51,460 nt of DNA, from positions 1 through 51,460 of the forward strand of contig DLAP01000025.1 of the NCBI GenBank assembly GCA_002493965.1. The letters run 5' to 3'. The stretch is from Clostridiales bacterium UBA7044. GTDB taxonomy: Bacteria; Bacillota; Clostridia; Oscillospirales; Oscillospiraceae. Positions within the stretch are counted from its first letter, which is position 1, and each line of letters starts with the position of its first letter. This document shows, piece by piece, positions 7,620-14,961 of the stretch. The position numbers and the translations under genes were made by a program. A model generated the notes under the pieces. The model was not told the DNA's origin and did no database searches. It was given only the letters and a program-made list of their open reading frames with translations.

Positions 7620-7771
7620 CAGAAACGGTAAGTTCTGGAATTCACCTGAAACGGCTTCCGACCGGATGGAAAAATTTCCTTTTTAAAAAGTGGAAAAGTT
7701 ATTATTCCTGCGGGTAATCGATAAAAGTGAATTGATTTTGAAAAAATTTCTTGATTTTTTTGGATAATGAA

Positions 7772-7800
7772 TTGACAAAAACCAGGAATGCTGTTATACT
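7772..7800 (+). promoter_or_regulatory. Promoter of the BlaI-type regulator gene
   Basis: -35 TTGACA (7772-7777), 17-base spacer, -10 TATACT (7795-7800). A small dyad ATAC-TG-GTAT (7796-7805) overlaps the -10 and could be an autoregulatory site, though its arms are only 4 bases. Confidence 0.8.
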
Positions 7801-7836
7801 GGTATCAGTTATGCAAGAAAGGCAGGAAGCACACAA

Positions 7837-8208
7837 ATGGAACTTACAAAAAGCGAAATGGAAATCATGGATGTGCTCTGGGGATCCGACGAGCCCTTGT
7901 CCCGGTCAGATTTGCTGAGCCGGTCTGAGGAAAAGACATGGAAGGATAGTTCAGTGCATATCCTGTTAAACAGCTTGCTGGAAAAGGGCGCGATCACAGA
8001 GGCAGGTCTGGTTCGCCGCCGCAAGACCTATGGCCGGACGTTTGCCCCCGCTATGACCCGGGAGGAATACTTCGCTATGACGATCTTCTCTCATCGGCAT
8101 AAGCCGGACATGGTGGGACTGATTACAGCGCTTCTTCGCCGGGAGGATATTACCCCCGAACAGCGGGCGCAGATTGCGGCAATTGCGCAGGAAAGCCAGA
8201 ACGGATAA
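7837..8208 (+). CDS. BlaI/MecI/CopY-family transcriptional repressor, orphan
   Basis: A 123-residue winged-helix regulator. It opens LTKSEMEIMDVLWGSDEPLSRSDL, the family signature, then WKDSSVHILLNSLLEKGAITEAG (recognition helix and wing), then a C-terminal dimerization helix region. Relatives repress beta-lactamase, PBP2a or copper genes until a BlaR1/MecR1-type membrane protease cleaves them. No such sensor, beta-lactamase or transporter lies next to it here, so the target is unknown. The SD GGCAGGAAG is in place. The gene has its own promoter and terminator and is monocistronic. Confidence 0.9.
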   Translation: MELTKSEMEIMDVLWGSDEPLSRSDLLSRSEEKTWKDSSVHILLNSLLEKGAITEAGLVRRRKTYGRTFAPAMTREEYFAMTIFSHRHKPDMVGLITALLRREDITPEQRAQIAAIAQESQNG

Positions 8209-8211
8209 CCA

Positions 8212-8240
8212 AAGGGCTGCCAAAAGCAGCCCTTCATTTT
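8212..8240 (+). terminator. Terminator after the BlaI-type gene
   Basis: Perfect 9-bp stem AAGGGCTGC / GCAGCCCTT with loop CAAAA and a short T-rich tail (CATTTTG). Confidence 0.75.
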
Positions 8241-8303
8241 GCCCTAATTTCATAGAAAATGCTAAATTTATAGTTGAATTATATACATTTTTGCGAAAAC
8301 CAA

Positions 8304-8332
8304 TTGACACGAACCGGATTTTCATGTATAGT
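8304..8332 (+). promoter_or_regulatory. Promoter of the LbH protein-glmM operon
   Basis: -35 TTGACA (8304-8309), 17-base spacer, -10 TATAGT (8327-8332). Confidence 0.85.
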
Positions 8333-8408
8333 GGAGGCATTCCAGGTTTATCTTGACCGGGGGAGCGCCGGGAAAAAGGCGGGGCTTTCCCAATCGGAGG
8401 TTATGTTT

Positions 8409-9065
8409 ATGTTGAAAACCAACGAGCTTTTTGATTTTTCCCACTCTATGGCAGGGGAGTATCTGGCTGGCTTTTCCTATCCCTGGGAAGCGCTGGGAGG
8501 AATCAAGTCCCTGATTCTGACTCTGGGGGAATCTCTGGGAGAGGACTACCGGGAAGTTTCTCCCCAGGTCTGGGTACATAAGACTGCCGTGGTTGCGCCT
8601 ACCGCCTATTTGGGCGCTCCCTGCATCATTGGTCCGGGTACGGAGGTGCGGCACTGCGCCTTCATCCGGGGCAGCGCCCTGGTGGGAGAAAACTGCGTGG
8701 TGGGCAACTCCGTGGAGCTGAAAAATGCGATTCTCTTCGATAACGTCCAGGTGCCCCACTATAACTATGTGGGCGACAGCATTTTGGGCTACAAGTCCCA
8801 TATGGGGGCGGGAAGCCTGACTTCCAATGTCAAGTCCGACAAGACCCTGGTTGTGGTGAAGGATGGCGGCCAGGAGATGCCCACGGGACTGAAAAAGTTT
8901 GGCGCCATGCTGGGAGATTTCGTAGAGGTGGGCTGCAACAGCGTCCTCAATCCCGGCACGGTGATTGGCCCCCACTGTAGTATCTATCCCACCAGCTGCG
9001 TCCGGGGCGTGGTTCCCCCGTACAGCATCTGGAAGACCGGCGGCGTGGTCGTTAAAAAGGTTTGA
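8409..9065 (+). CDS. Left-handed beta-helix protein, GlmU C-half-like acyltransferase
   Basis: A 218-residue protein built mainly of hexapeptide repeats from about residue 55 on. The segment PHYNYVGDSILGYKSHMGAG aligns with the GlmU acetyltransferase region around its catalytic His (GHLTYLGDAEIG in E. coli), placing His117 at that position. It has no N-terminal nucleotidyltransferase domain, so it is about half a GlmU, although such proteins are often named UDP-GlcNAc pyrophosphorylase. Adjacency to glmM (44-base gap) supports a role in UDP-GlcNAc synthesis (inference). The ATG at 8409 is preferred over 8403 because CGGAGG (8395-8400) is then 8 bases away. Confidence 0.8.
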   Translation: MLKTNELFDFSHSMAGEYLAGFSYPWEALGGIKSLILTLGESLGEDYREVSPQVWVHKTAVVAPTAYLGAPCIIGPGTEVRHCAFIRGSALVGENCVVGNSVELKNAILFDNVQVPHYNYVGDSILGYKSHMGAGSLTSNVKSDKTLVVVKDGGQEMPTGLKKFGAMLGDFVEVGCNSVLNPGTVIGPHCSIYPTSCVRGVVPPYSIWKTGGVVVKKV

Positions 9066-9108
9066 ACCGGCGTTCACGCTTTGTAGGATTTGAAAGGAGT
9101 CACTTTTT

Positions 9109-10494
9109 ATGGGAAAATATTTTGGAACGGACGGCTTCCGGGGAGAGGCCAACTGCAATTTAACGGCGGATCATGCCTTTCAGGTGGGTCGTTTCCTGGG
9201 CTGGTATTATACCCAGCTTGCCCGCCGCAGCGGTTCCGACAAGCCTGCCCGGATCGTCATCGGCAAGGACACCCGGCGCAGTAGCTATATGTTTGAGTAC
9301 AGCCTGGTGGGCGGCTTGGTAGCCTCCGGCGCGGACGCCTACCTGCTGCACGTTACCACCACGCCGTCGGTGGCCTATGTTGTCCGGACGGAGGGTTTTG
9401 ACTGCGGCATTATGATTTCCGCCAGCCATAATCCCTACTATGACAACGGCATTAAGCTGATCAATGGCTACGGCGAAAAAATGGACGAAAGCGTCATCTC
9501 CCTGGTGGAAGCCTACCTGGACGGCCACCTGGAAGCCTTCGGCCGGAGCTGGGAGGAGCTGCCCCTGGCGAAAAGGGACATGATCGGCCGGACTGTGGAC
9601 CATGTGGCAGGCCGGAACCGATATGTGGGCTACCTGATCTCCCTGGGGATGTATTCCTTCAAGGGCATGAAGGTGGGCCTGGACTGCGCCAACGGTTCCT
9701 CCTGGAATATTGCCAAATCCGTATTTGACGCCCTGGGGGCCAAAACCTACCTCATTAACGCTGACCCCGATGGCTACAATATCAATGCCAACGCGGGCTC
9801 CACCCATATCGAGGTGCTTCAGCGGTATGTCATTGACAATCAGCTGGACGTGGGTTTTGCCTATGACGGCGACGCTGACCGATGCCTGTGCGTAGATGAA
9901 AAGGGTAATATCGTTACCGGAGACCATATTCTCTACATCTACGGCAAGTATATGAAGGAGCGGGGAAAGCTTCTGGGCAACACTGTGGTCACAACGGTCA
10001 TGAGTAACTTCGGCCTCTACAAAGCTTTTGACGAACTGGGCATCGGCTACGCCAAAACCAAGGTGGGGGATAAGTATGTCTACGAATACATGATGCAAAA
10101 CGGCTGCCGCCTGGGCGGCGAGCAGAGCGGCCACATCATCTTCTCCAAATATGCCTCCACCGGCGACGGGATTCTGACCTCTCTGAAGATTATGGAGGTG
10201 ATCATGGCCCGGAAGAAGACTCTGAGCCAGCTGTGCGAGGGTTTTACCTTCTATCCCCAGGTGCTGAAAAACGTCCGTGTGGTGGATAAGGCGGCGGCCC
10301 AGGCGGATCCGGACGTGCAGGCGGCGGTTGCCCAGGTGACGGCAAAGCTGGGAGACACCGGGCGGATTCTGGTCCGGGAGTCCGGCACAGAGCCTGTAAT
10401 CCGGGTCATGGTAGAGGCGGAGGATCATGATACCTGCCAGGAGAATGTGAACTTTGTGGTGGATGTGATCCGGAAGAAAGGCCACTGCGTGTAA
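9109..10494 (+). CDS. glmM: Phosphoglucosamine mutase
   Basis: A 461-residue alpha-D-phosphohexomutase converting glucosamine 6-phosphate to glucosamine 1-phosphate for peptidoglycan precursors. It shows YFGTDGFRGEAN at the N-terminus, the active-site serine loop SASHNP (phosphorylated Ser106), the metal loop DGDADR (253-258), the sugar-binding loop GEQSGHI and the phosphate-binding RESGTEPVIRVM near the C-terminus. AAGGAG precedes the ATG. It differs somewhat from classical GlmM in the N-terminal region (WYYTQLARRSGSDKPARIVIGKDTR). A phosphomannomutase-type activity cannot be excluded, but the LbH neighbour favours glucosamine. Confidence 0.9.
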   Translation: MGKYFGTDGFRGEANCNLTADHAFQVGRFLGWYYTQLARRSGSDKPARIVIGKDTRRSSYMFEYSLVGGLVASGADAYLLHVTTTPSVAYVVRTEGFDCGIMISASHNPYYDNGIKLINGYGEKMDESVISLVEAYLDGHLEAFGRSWEELPLAKRDMIGRTVDHVAGRNRYVGYLISLGMYSFKGMKVGLDCANGSSWNIAKSVFDALGAKTYLINADPDGYNINANAGSTHIEVLQRYVIDNQLDVGFAYDGDADRCLCVDEKGNIVTGDHILYIYGKYMKERGKLLGNTVVTTVMSNFGLYKAFDELGIGYAKTKVGDKYVYEYMMQNGCRLGGEQSGHIIFSKYASTGDGILTSLKIMEVIMARKKTLSQLCEGFTFYPQVLKNVRVVDKAAAQADPDVQAAVAQVTAKLGDTGRILVRESGTEPVIRVMVEAEDHDTCQENVNFVVDVIRKKGHCV

Positions 10495-10537
10495 GCTTCT
10501 CAGCATGGAGGGAATGGTCCATTTGTGGAAAAACCCA

Positions 10538-10575
10538 GGGGAGACCGGCATTTGCCAGTCTCCCCTTGATTTTTG
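10538..10575 (+). terminator. Terminator after glmM
   Basis: GGGGAGACCGGC / GCCAGTCTCCCC (10538-10549 / 10554-10565, one mismatch), loop ATTT, tail TTGATTTTTG. Confidence 0.88.
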
Positions 10576-10633
10576 CCGGGAAAAGGCATATAATGGCATA
10601 GAAGAAACGATTTTTGAACGAGGAGAAAGGGCC

Positions 10634-11533
10634 ATGCATTTTGCTGAAGAAATCGGGACAGGCGGCCCTGCCGCTTTTATAGAATACCACGCGGACGACT
10701 ATGGCCTGTTTTTCGCCCAGAGCAAACGAATCCTGGACTGTCATACCCGGGGAAAGCTGAACGGCATCAGCATTCTGCCGAACAGCCGGGATCTGGAGGC
10801 GTGTATGGCCCTGCTGGAACCAATTCGGGATGAAATTGCCGTGACCATCCATCTGAATCTGATCGAAGGAAAATGCCTGACAGCCCCCAGAAAGGGGATG
10901 ACAGATCCCGATGGGATTCTCCGGGGAAACTTTGGCAGCCTGCTTTTGCGGTCCTGGCTTCCAGGGCGGAAGGGTCTGAAGGCGTGGCTGAAAGGCGAGC
11001 TGCGGGCGCAGATCCAGGCGGTAGCGGCCTATCTGCCGGAGGGCGAGGCGGTGCGTTTGGATGGCCATGCCCACTACCATATGCTGCCGGTGGTGTTTGA
11101 CGCGCTGATGGAGATCATCGAGGAGGACGGGCTGAAGGTGTCCTACCTCCGGATCCCCAGGGAGCATTTGGGCATATATCGAAAACATCTGGGTCAGTTC
11201 CAGGGTTTTGCGCCTGTGAATCTGGTAAAGGTCATGATCCTGAATCTGCTGGCCTGGCGCAATGAAAGAAAGTATGGGGGCTACCTGGACACTCTGGAAA
11301 AGCGGGTGTTCCTGGGCGTATTTCTGTCCGGCCGGATGTACCGGGAAAATGTGGAGCCGATTCTGGAGGATGCCATTGCGCTGGCGAAGAAGAAGGGGCA
11401 GAAGATCGAGCTCCTGGCCCATCCCGGCGGAGTGGAAGAACCGGAGGACATCCGAAGGCTGACCAACGCCGAGGACATTGCCTTCCTGACAAGTGACCAC
11501 CGGCGAAGAGAAATGAGCTTGTTTGAATATTAA
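10634..11533 (+). CDS. ChbG/HpnK (YdjC) family carbohydrate deacetylase
   Basis: A 299-residue metal-dependent deacetylase-fold protein. The metal-site motifs are EYHADDYG near the N-terminus (His19, Asp21/22) and DGHAHYHML (Asp143, His145, His147, His149), with LAHPGGVEEP near the C-terminus. Known members remove acetyl groups from chito-oligosaccharides (ChbG) or hopanoid GlcNAc (HpnK). Here the substrate is probably an N-acetylated amino sugar (inference, consistent with the neighbouring glmM). The frame is open upstream to 10505 across the terminator, but the ATG at 10634 follows GAGGAG and is the supported start. Confidence 0.88.
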   Translation: MHFAEEIGTGGPAAFIEYHADDYGLFFAQSKRILDCHTRGKLNGISILPNSRDLEACMALLEPIRDEIAVTIHLNLIEGKCLTAPRKGMTDPDGILRGNFGSLLLRSWLPGRKGLKAWLKGELRAQIQAVAAYLPEGEAVRLDGHAHYHMLPVVFDALMEIIEEDGLKVSYLRIPREHLGIYRKHLGQFQGFAPVNLVKVMILNLLAWRNERKYGGYLDTLEKRVFLGVFLSGRMYRENVEPILEDAIALAKKKGQKIELLAHPGGVEEPEDIRRLTNAEDIAFLTSDHRRREMSLFEY

Positions 11534-11536
11534 AAT

Positions 11537-11580
11537 CAAAAACAGAGCTGTCAAGTCTCAGAAAGAGGCCTGACAGCTCT
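11537..11580 (-). terminator. Terminator for yebC
   Basis: AGAGCTGTCA (11544-11553) and TGACAGCTCT (11571-11580) form a perfect 10-bp stem. Read on the minus strand it is followed by GTTTTTGATTTT, so it serves yebC. The T-tail on the plus strand is poor. Confidence 0.75.
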
Positions 11581-11602
11581 GCTTCGTTAAAAGGATATAA
11601 GA

Positions 11603-12340
11603 TCAGTCCTGATCCCAGTTGTGCCAGACGTTCTGCACGTCGTCGTCGTCTTCCATGATGTCCAGCAGCTTCTCCATCAGGGAGATCTGCTCCTCATTTT
11701 CCAGCTTCTGATAGTTCTGGGGCACCATTTCGATCTGGGCGGAGACGAAGGTGTACTTCTTGGCCGTCAGAGCGTCTGCCACGGCGTTGAAATCGTCGGG
11801 GTCGGTGTAGATGGTGAACATATCGTCTTCTGCCTCAAAGTCGTCGGCTCCGGCGTCCATGGCGTCCATCATGACAGTGTCCTCGTCCAGTTCCTCTTCC
11901 TCGTTGTCGATGACCAGCACACCCTTCTTGTCAAAGGACCAGCTGACGCAGCCGGTGGCGCCCAGGTTGCCGCCAAACTTGTCGAAGTGGTGCCGCATGG
12001 AGCCTGCGGTACGGTTCCGGTTGTCGGTCATAGTCTCCACGATGACCGCTACGCCGCCGGGGCCGTAGCCCTCGTAGGTGATGGTCTCGTAGTTGTCCGC
12101 GCCGCCAGCGCCGGAGGCTTTCTCCAGGCAGCGCTTGATGTTGTCGTTGGGCATATTGGCGGCCTTGGCCTTGGTGATGACGGTAGCGAGTCTTGAGTTG
12201 TTAGCGGGGTCGGCAATGCCGCCGCCTTCCTTCACTGCTACGATCAACTCTTTGGCAATTTTGGTGAAGGCAGCCGCCCGCTTGGCGTCCTGTGCGCCCT
12301 TGGTCTTCTGAATGTTATGCCATTTGGAATGTCCGGACAT
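11603..12340 (-). CDS. yebC: YebC/PmpR family protein (transcription/translation factor)
   Basis: A 245-residue conserved protein, starting MSGHSKWHNIQKTKGAQDAKR as almost all family members do. Further hallmarks: KAANMPNDNIKRCLEKASG, YEGYGPGGVAVIVE, TDNRNRTAGSMRHHFDKFGGNLG and SWSFDKKG. Family members were described as DNA-binding regulators (PmpR), and more recently as factors helping ribosomes at proline stretches, so the regulator label may be incomplete. The C-terminus is strikingly acidic (MEDDDDVQNVWHNWDQD). AAAGGAT precedes the ATG. Monocistronic with its own promoter and terminator. Confidence 0.96.
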   Translation of the reverse strand: MSGHSKWHNIQKTKGAQDAKRAAAFTKIAKELIVAVKEGGGIADPANNSRLATVITKAKAANMPNDNIKRCLEKASGAGGADNYETITYEGYGPGGVAVIVETMTDNRNRTAGSMRHHFDKFGGNLGATGCVSWSFDKKGVLVIDNEEEELDEDTVMMDAMDAGADDFEAEDDMFTIYTDPDDFNAVADALTAKKYTFVSAQIEMVPQNYQKLENEEQISLMEKLLDIMEDDDDVQNVWHNWDQD

Positions 12341-12387
12341 GGTATCTCTATCCTTTCTGGAACAAAATATATAAAATCAGCCTATCT

Positions 12388-12416
12388 ATTTTAGCAGATT
12401 TCAATGGGGAAATCAA
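12388..12416 (-). promoter_or_regulatory. Promoter of yebC
   Basis: Minus strand: -35 TTGATT (12416-12411), 17-base spacer ending in TGC (extended -10), -10 TAAAAT (12393-12388). Confidence 0.7.
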
Positions 12417-12442
12417 GATAAAAACAGGATTTTCCCTGAATT

Positions 12443-12802
12443 TTATCCAAGGTCAAGGTCTACCTCCCGTTCTCCCAGGAAGCGAATGACCAGGCGGTTG
12501 GGAAGGCATACAATCTGAGCGCCGCCATCGCAGTAGCCCCGGGCCATGCAGTAGTGGTCGGGACAGCTGGCTTCCGTGACGGCAATTTTTCCCTCCCGGA
12601 CGGTGACAGTATTGCGGCCGCCGTTTGGCGCGTCCACGGTAAAACTCTGATCCACGCGCAAATCCACGGTTTTGACGGCTGCTCCATCGCTTATGATTTC
12701 GGCGAAGCAGGCGTTTTCTCCCGGCCGGAGCAGGAAAACGCTCAGCCCGGCGCATAGAATCAGCAGCAGGCAGATCAGCAGAATCCATTGTTTGGTCTTC
12801 AA
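12443..12802 (-). CDS. NusG domain II-containing membrane-anchored protein
   Basis: A 119-residue protein with an N-terminal transmembrane helix (WILLICLLLILCAGLSVFLL, about 6-25) followed by a beta domain of the NusG_II type. The cysteine-bearing motif SCPDHYCMARGYC and the ending IVCLPNRLVIRF are typical of this family, which sits beside Nqr/Rnf or thiamine genes in other Firmicutes. Role unknown. The start is a TTG at 12802, about 10 bases after AAGGAGG; no ATG fits. The gene is divergent from rplU, with its own promoter. Confidence 0.85.
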   Translation of the reverse strand: MKTKQWILLICLLLILCAGLSVFLLRPGENACFAEIISDGAAVKTVDLRVDQSFTVDAPNGGRNTVTVREGKIAVTEASCPDHYCMARGYCDGGAQIVCLPNRLVIRFLGEREVDLDLG

Positions 12803-12840
12803 AACGGCAATGCCTCCTTTCCGTGGGGAAGATCATATGC

Positions 12841-12869
12841 AGTATAGCAAAAACTAAGGCAAAACGCAA
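12841..12869 (-). promoter_or_regulatory. Promoter of the NusG-II gene
   Basis: Minus strand: -35 TTGCGT (12869-12864), 17-base spacer ending TGC, -10 TATACT (12846-12841). Confidence 0.65.
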
Positions 12870-12888
12870 GAAAAATGGGAAAAACTCC

Positions 12889-12917
12889 TTGACTTTTTTC
12901 ACGAAAGATGGTAAACT
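12889..12917 (+). promoter_or_regulatory. Promoter of the rplU-prp-rpmA operon
   Basis: -35 TTGACT (12889-12894), 17-base spacer, -10 TAAACT (12912-12917). Confidence 0.75.
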
Positions 12918-12923
12918 ATCTAA

Positions 12924-12998
12924 GCCGCATTGAAGGGGCTCTAAGTTGGTGCGCCTGCATCACGCCTTAAGAGCGAGACTACACACATAAAGTAGGTG
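12924..12998 (+). ncRNA. L21 leader (ribosomal protein autoregulatory leader)
   Basis: The roughly 80-base leader between the promoter and rplU folds into an outer stem CTCTAAG / CTTAAGAG enclosing GGTG...CACGCC, followed by a short A-rich stretch and the SD. Position directly ahead of rplU in an rplU-prp-rpmA operon matches the L21 leader known in Firmicutes, presumably bound by L21. Assignment is by location and fold, not by covariance. Confidence 0.6.
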
Positions 12999-13005
12999 AA
13001 AACAA

Positions 13006-13317
13006 ATGAAAGCAGTTATTGTGACCGGTGGTAAGCAGTACACCGTAGCCGAGGGCGACGTGATCTTCGTAGAGAAGCTGAACGTGGAGGCGGACGCGAA
13101 TGTCAAGTTCGACCAGGTTCTGGCTGTCCTGGACGGTGAGAACACCAAGATCGGTGCTCCTCTGGTGGAAGGCGCTGCCGTGGAAGCCAAGGTCGTGAAG
13201 AACGGCAAGGGCAAGAAGATCGACATCATCCGCTACAAGGCCAAGAAGAACGAGAAGCGCCACATCGGCCATCGTCAGCCTTACACCAAGGTGGAAATCA
13301 CCAAGATCGCTCTGTAA
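13006..13317 (+). CDS. rplU: 50S ribosomal protein L21
   Basis: A 103-residue 50S protein that binds 23S rRNA near L20. It begins MKAVIVTGGKQYTVAEGDVIFVEKL and ends with the basic KAKKNEKRHIGHRQPYTKVEITKI, both diagnostic. Length is standard. It is first in the operon rplU-prp-rpmA, preceded by the leader and an AGGTG SD. The gap to prp is four bases. Confidence 0.98.
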   Translation: MKAVIVTGGKQYTVAEGDVIFVEKLNVEADANVKFDQVLAVLDGENTKIGAPLVEGAAVEAKVVKNGKGKKIDIIRYKAKKNEKRHIGHRQPYTKVEITKIAL

Positions 13318-13321
13318 GAAA

Positions 13322-13645
13322 ATGACAAGATGCGAGTTTTTTACCGAGAACGACCGGATTACCGGTTTCTCCGTCTCGGGTCACAGCGGCTACGCGGAGG
13401 CAGGCAGTGATATTGTCTGTGCGGCCGTATCGGCGGCTGTTGCCATGGCCGAAGCCACCATCAATGATGTGTGCGGCGCAAAGGCCAAGGTTCGGGTCAA
13501 GGACGAGCAGGCTCGTATTACATTGACCCTCCCCGTTTCCTGCGATGAAGAGGACACCGTCCAGGCAGTGCTTGCCGGAATGATGGTTTATCTTTGCGGT
13601 TTACGGGACGATTATCCGGATTATATCGAAGTTTTGGAGGTGTAA
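13322..13645 (+). CDS. prp: Ribosomal-processing cysteine protease Prp
   Basis: A 107-residue cysteine protease that removes the N-terminal extension of L27, an essential step in Firmicutes having that extension. The catalytic pair is His21 (VSGHSGYA) and Cys33 (DIVCAAVSA). The C-terminal LAGMMVYLCGLRDDYPDYIEV is characteristic. It sits, as usual, between rplU and rpmA, four bases from each. Its substrate is encoded immediately downstream. Confidence 0.96.
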   Translation: MTRCEFFTENDRITGFSVSGHSGYAEAGSDIVCAAVSAAVAMAEATINDVCGAKAKVRVKDEQARITLTLPVSCDEEDTVQAVLAGMMVYLCGLRDDYPDYIEVLEV

Positions 13646-13649
13646 CACC

Positions 13650-13931
13650 ATGCTGAAGATTGGTATTCAGTTCTTCGCTCACCACAAGGGCGGCGGTTCC
13701 ACCAAGAACGGCCGTGACTCTGAGTCCAAGCGGCTGGGCGTCAAGCGTGCTGACGGCCAGTACGTACTGGCTGGCAACATTCTGGTTCGCCAGAGAGGTA
13801 CTCACATCCATCCCGGTGTCAACGTTGGCATCGGCAAGGACGACACCCTGTTCGCTCTGACCAACGGTACCGTGAAGTTTGAGCGCCTGGGCAGAGACCG
13901 CCGTCAGTGCTCCGTCTACGCTGAGCAGTAA
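13650..13931 (+). CDS. rpmA: 50S ribosomal protein L27 with cleavable N-terminus
   Basis: A 93-residue protein near the peptidyl-transferase centre. The N-terminus MLKIGIQFFAHHKGGGST carries the Firmicutes extension. In staphylococcal L27 the Prp cut falls between the second Phe and Ala, which corresponds here to MLKIGIQFF | AHHKGGG. Removal exposes the N-terminal tail that reaches the tRNA ends. The rest (NGRDSESKRLGVKRADGQ, VRQRGTHIHPG, GKDDTLFAL) is canonical. Last gene of the operon, followed by a strong terminator. Confidence 0.98.
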   Translation: MLKIGIQFFAHHKGGGSTKNGRDSESKRLGVKRADGQYVLAGNILVRQRGTHIHPGVNVGIGKDDTLFALTNGTVKFERLGRDRRQCSVYAEQ

Positions 13932-13943
13932 GAAGGCACAGAA

Positions 13944-13975
13944 AAGCAGCCGCAAGTAACGCGGCTGCTTTTTTT
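13944..13975 (+). terminator. Terminator after rpmA
   Basis: Perfect 10-bp stem AAGCAGCCGC / GCGGCTGCTT, loop AAGTAAC, followed by a T-run. Confidence 0.95.
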
Positions 13976-13988
13976 AGGAAGGGGTAGT

Positions 13989-14522
13989 ATGGGAAAATTA
14001 GCGCTCTATATTGCGGCAAGTCTGGACGGCTTCATTGCAGGGGAAGGGGAGCGCCTCGACTGGCTGGACAGGGTGGAAGGCCAGGGTGACAACGGCTACG
14101 AAGTGTTTTATAGCGGTGTGGATATCGTCCTCATGGGCAGAAAAACCTATGACTGGATCATGAGCCATGCCGAATTTCCCTATACCGGAAAGGTGTGCTT
14201 CGTATTTTCCCACACGCCCAGGGAAAATACGAAGGATGTGACCTTTATTTCAGAAGACCCGGCAGAGGTTGTTTCCCGGCTGAAGGCCCAGCCCGAGAAG
14301 CGGATTTGGCTGGTGGGCGGTGGAAGACTGTTTCACACCCTGCTGGAAGCGGAACTGGTGGATGAGGTGATTCTGACCATTGCGCCGGTGGTGCTGGGAA
14401 AGGGCATCCCTCTGTTTCATGAGACAGGGAAGGGAATTGGCCTTATCCTGAAAGACATGGAGCGGTACGGCCAGTTTGCCCAGCTTCATTACACCAAAGT
14501 GCATGAGGAGAAAGCAGTATGA
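13989..14522 (+). CDS. Dihydrofolate reductase/RibD C-terminal-like reductase
   Basis: A 177-residue NADPH-binding fold protein related to the RibD C-terminal domain and YyaP/YwjB-type proteins. Visible family features: LALYIAASLDGFIAG at the N-terminus, VLMGRKTYDWI (dinucleotide-binding), WLVGGGRLFHTLLEAELVDEVILTIAPVVLGKGIPLF near the C-terminus. It is too divergent from FolA to call it the housekeeping DHFR, and the substrate is unknown. AGGAAGGGG precedes the ATG. It overlaps the following GNAT gene by four bases (ATGA), so the two are translated together. Confidence 0.85.
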   Translation: MGKLALYIAASLDGFIAGEGERLDWLDRVEGQGDNGYEVFYSGVDIVLMGRKTYDWIMSHAEFPYTGKVCFVFSHTPRENTKDVTFISEDPAEVVSRLKAQPEKRIWLVGGGRLFHTLLEAELVDEVILTIAPVVLGKGIPLFHETGKGIGLILKDMERYGQFAQLHYTKVHEEKAV

Positions 14523-14929
14523 CCCGGATCAGAAGGGCACAGAGCGCAGATTTGGATAGCCTGGCAACATGGGACAGGCATATTACCCGGAAGCAGCTGC
14601 AAAAAGCCATAGAAGACGGCTGTGTTTTTCTGGCGGAACAGGAAGGCGGATTTGCCGGATGGCTCCGGTACAATCTGTTTTGGGGCAGCCTTCCTTTTTT
14701 GAATATGCTCTATGTCCTGGAAGAATACCGGGGTCAGGGCATTGGCAAGGCACTGATGGTTTTTTGGGAGAAAGAAATGGCAGGACAGAACTTCCGGGAT
14801 GTGCTGACCTCTACAGCAGCCTGCGAGGACGCCCAGCATTTTTATTACGGTCTTGGCTATGAGACGGTGGGTGGCTTTTTCCCACCAGAGGAAAGCTACG
14901 AGCTGATTCTCCGAAAGACCCTGAAGTAA
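14519..14929 (+). CDS. GNAT family N-acetyltransferase
   Basis: A 136-residue acetyl-CoA-dependent acyltransferase of compact GNAT type. It begins TRIRRAQSADLDSLATWDR. The acetyl-CoA pyrophosphate-binding motif A is YRGQGIGKALM (about 70-80), preceded by the beta-strand LNMLYVLEE; the C-terminus has the usual AQHFYYGLGYE motif. The substrate cannot be predicted. Its start overlaps the stop of the reductase gene (ATGA), and a nucleoside phosphorylase gene follows 32 bases later. Confidence 0.9.
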   Translation: MTRIRRAQSADLDSLATWDRHITRKQLQKAIEDGCVFLAEQEGGFAGWLRYNLFWGSLPFLNMLYVLEEYRGQGIGKALMVFWEKEMAGQNFRDVLTSTAACEDAQHFYYGLGYETVGGFFPPEESYELILRKTLK

Positions 14930-14961
14930 GGACGACCATTTACACGACAGGAGGAATATCT

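Noticed and set aside
9160..10635. Minus-strand open frame (491 codons) over glmM
   Set aside because: Antisense shadow of glmM; no SD and no recognisable domain.
10406..11554. Minus-strand frame (382 codons) over the ChbG-like gene
   Set aside because: It crosses the glmM terminator and is antisense to a gene with clear deacetylase motifs.
11544..11580. Terminator for the ChbG-like gene on the plus strand
   Set aside because: The stem is perfect, but the T-tract is only on the minus-strand side, so it is assigned to yebC.
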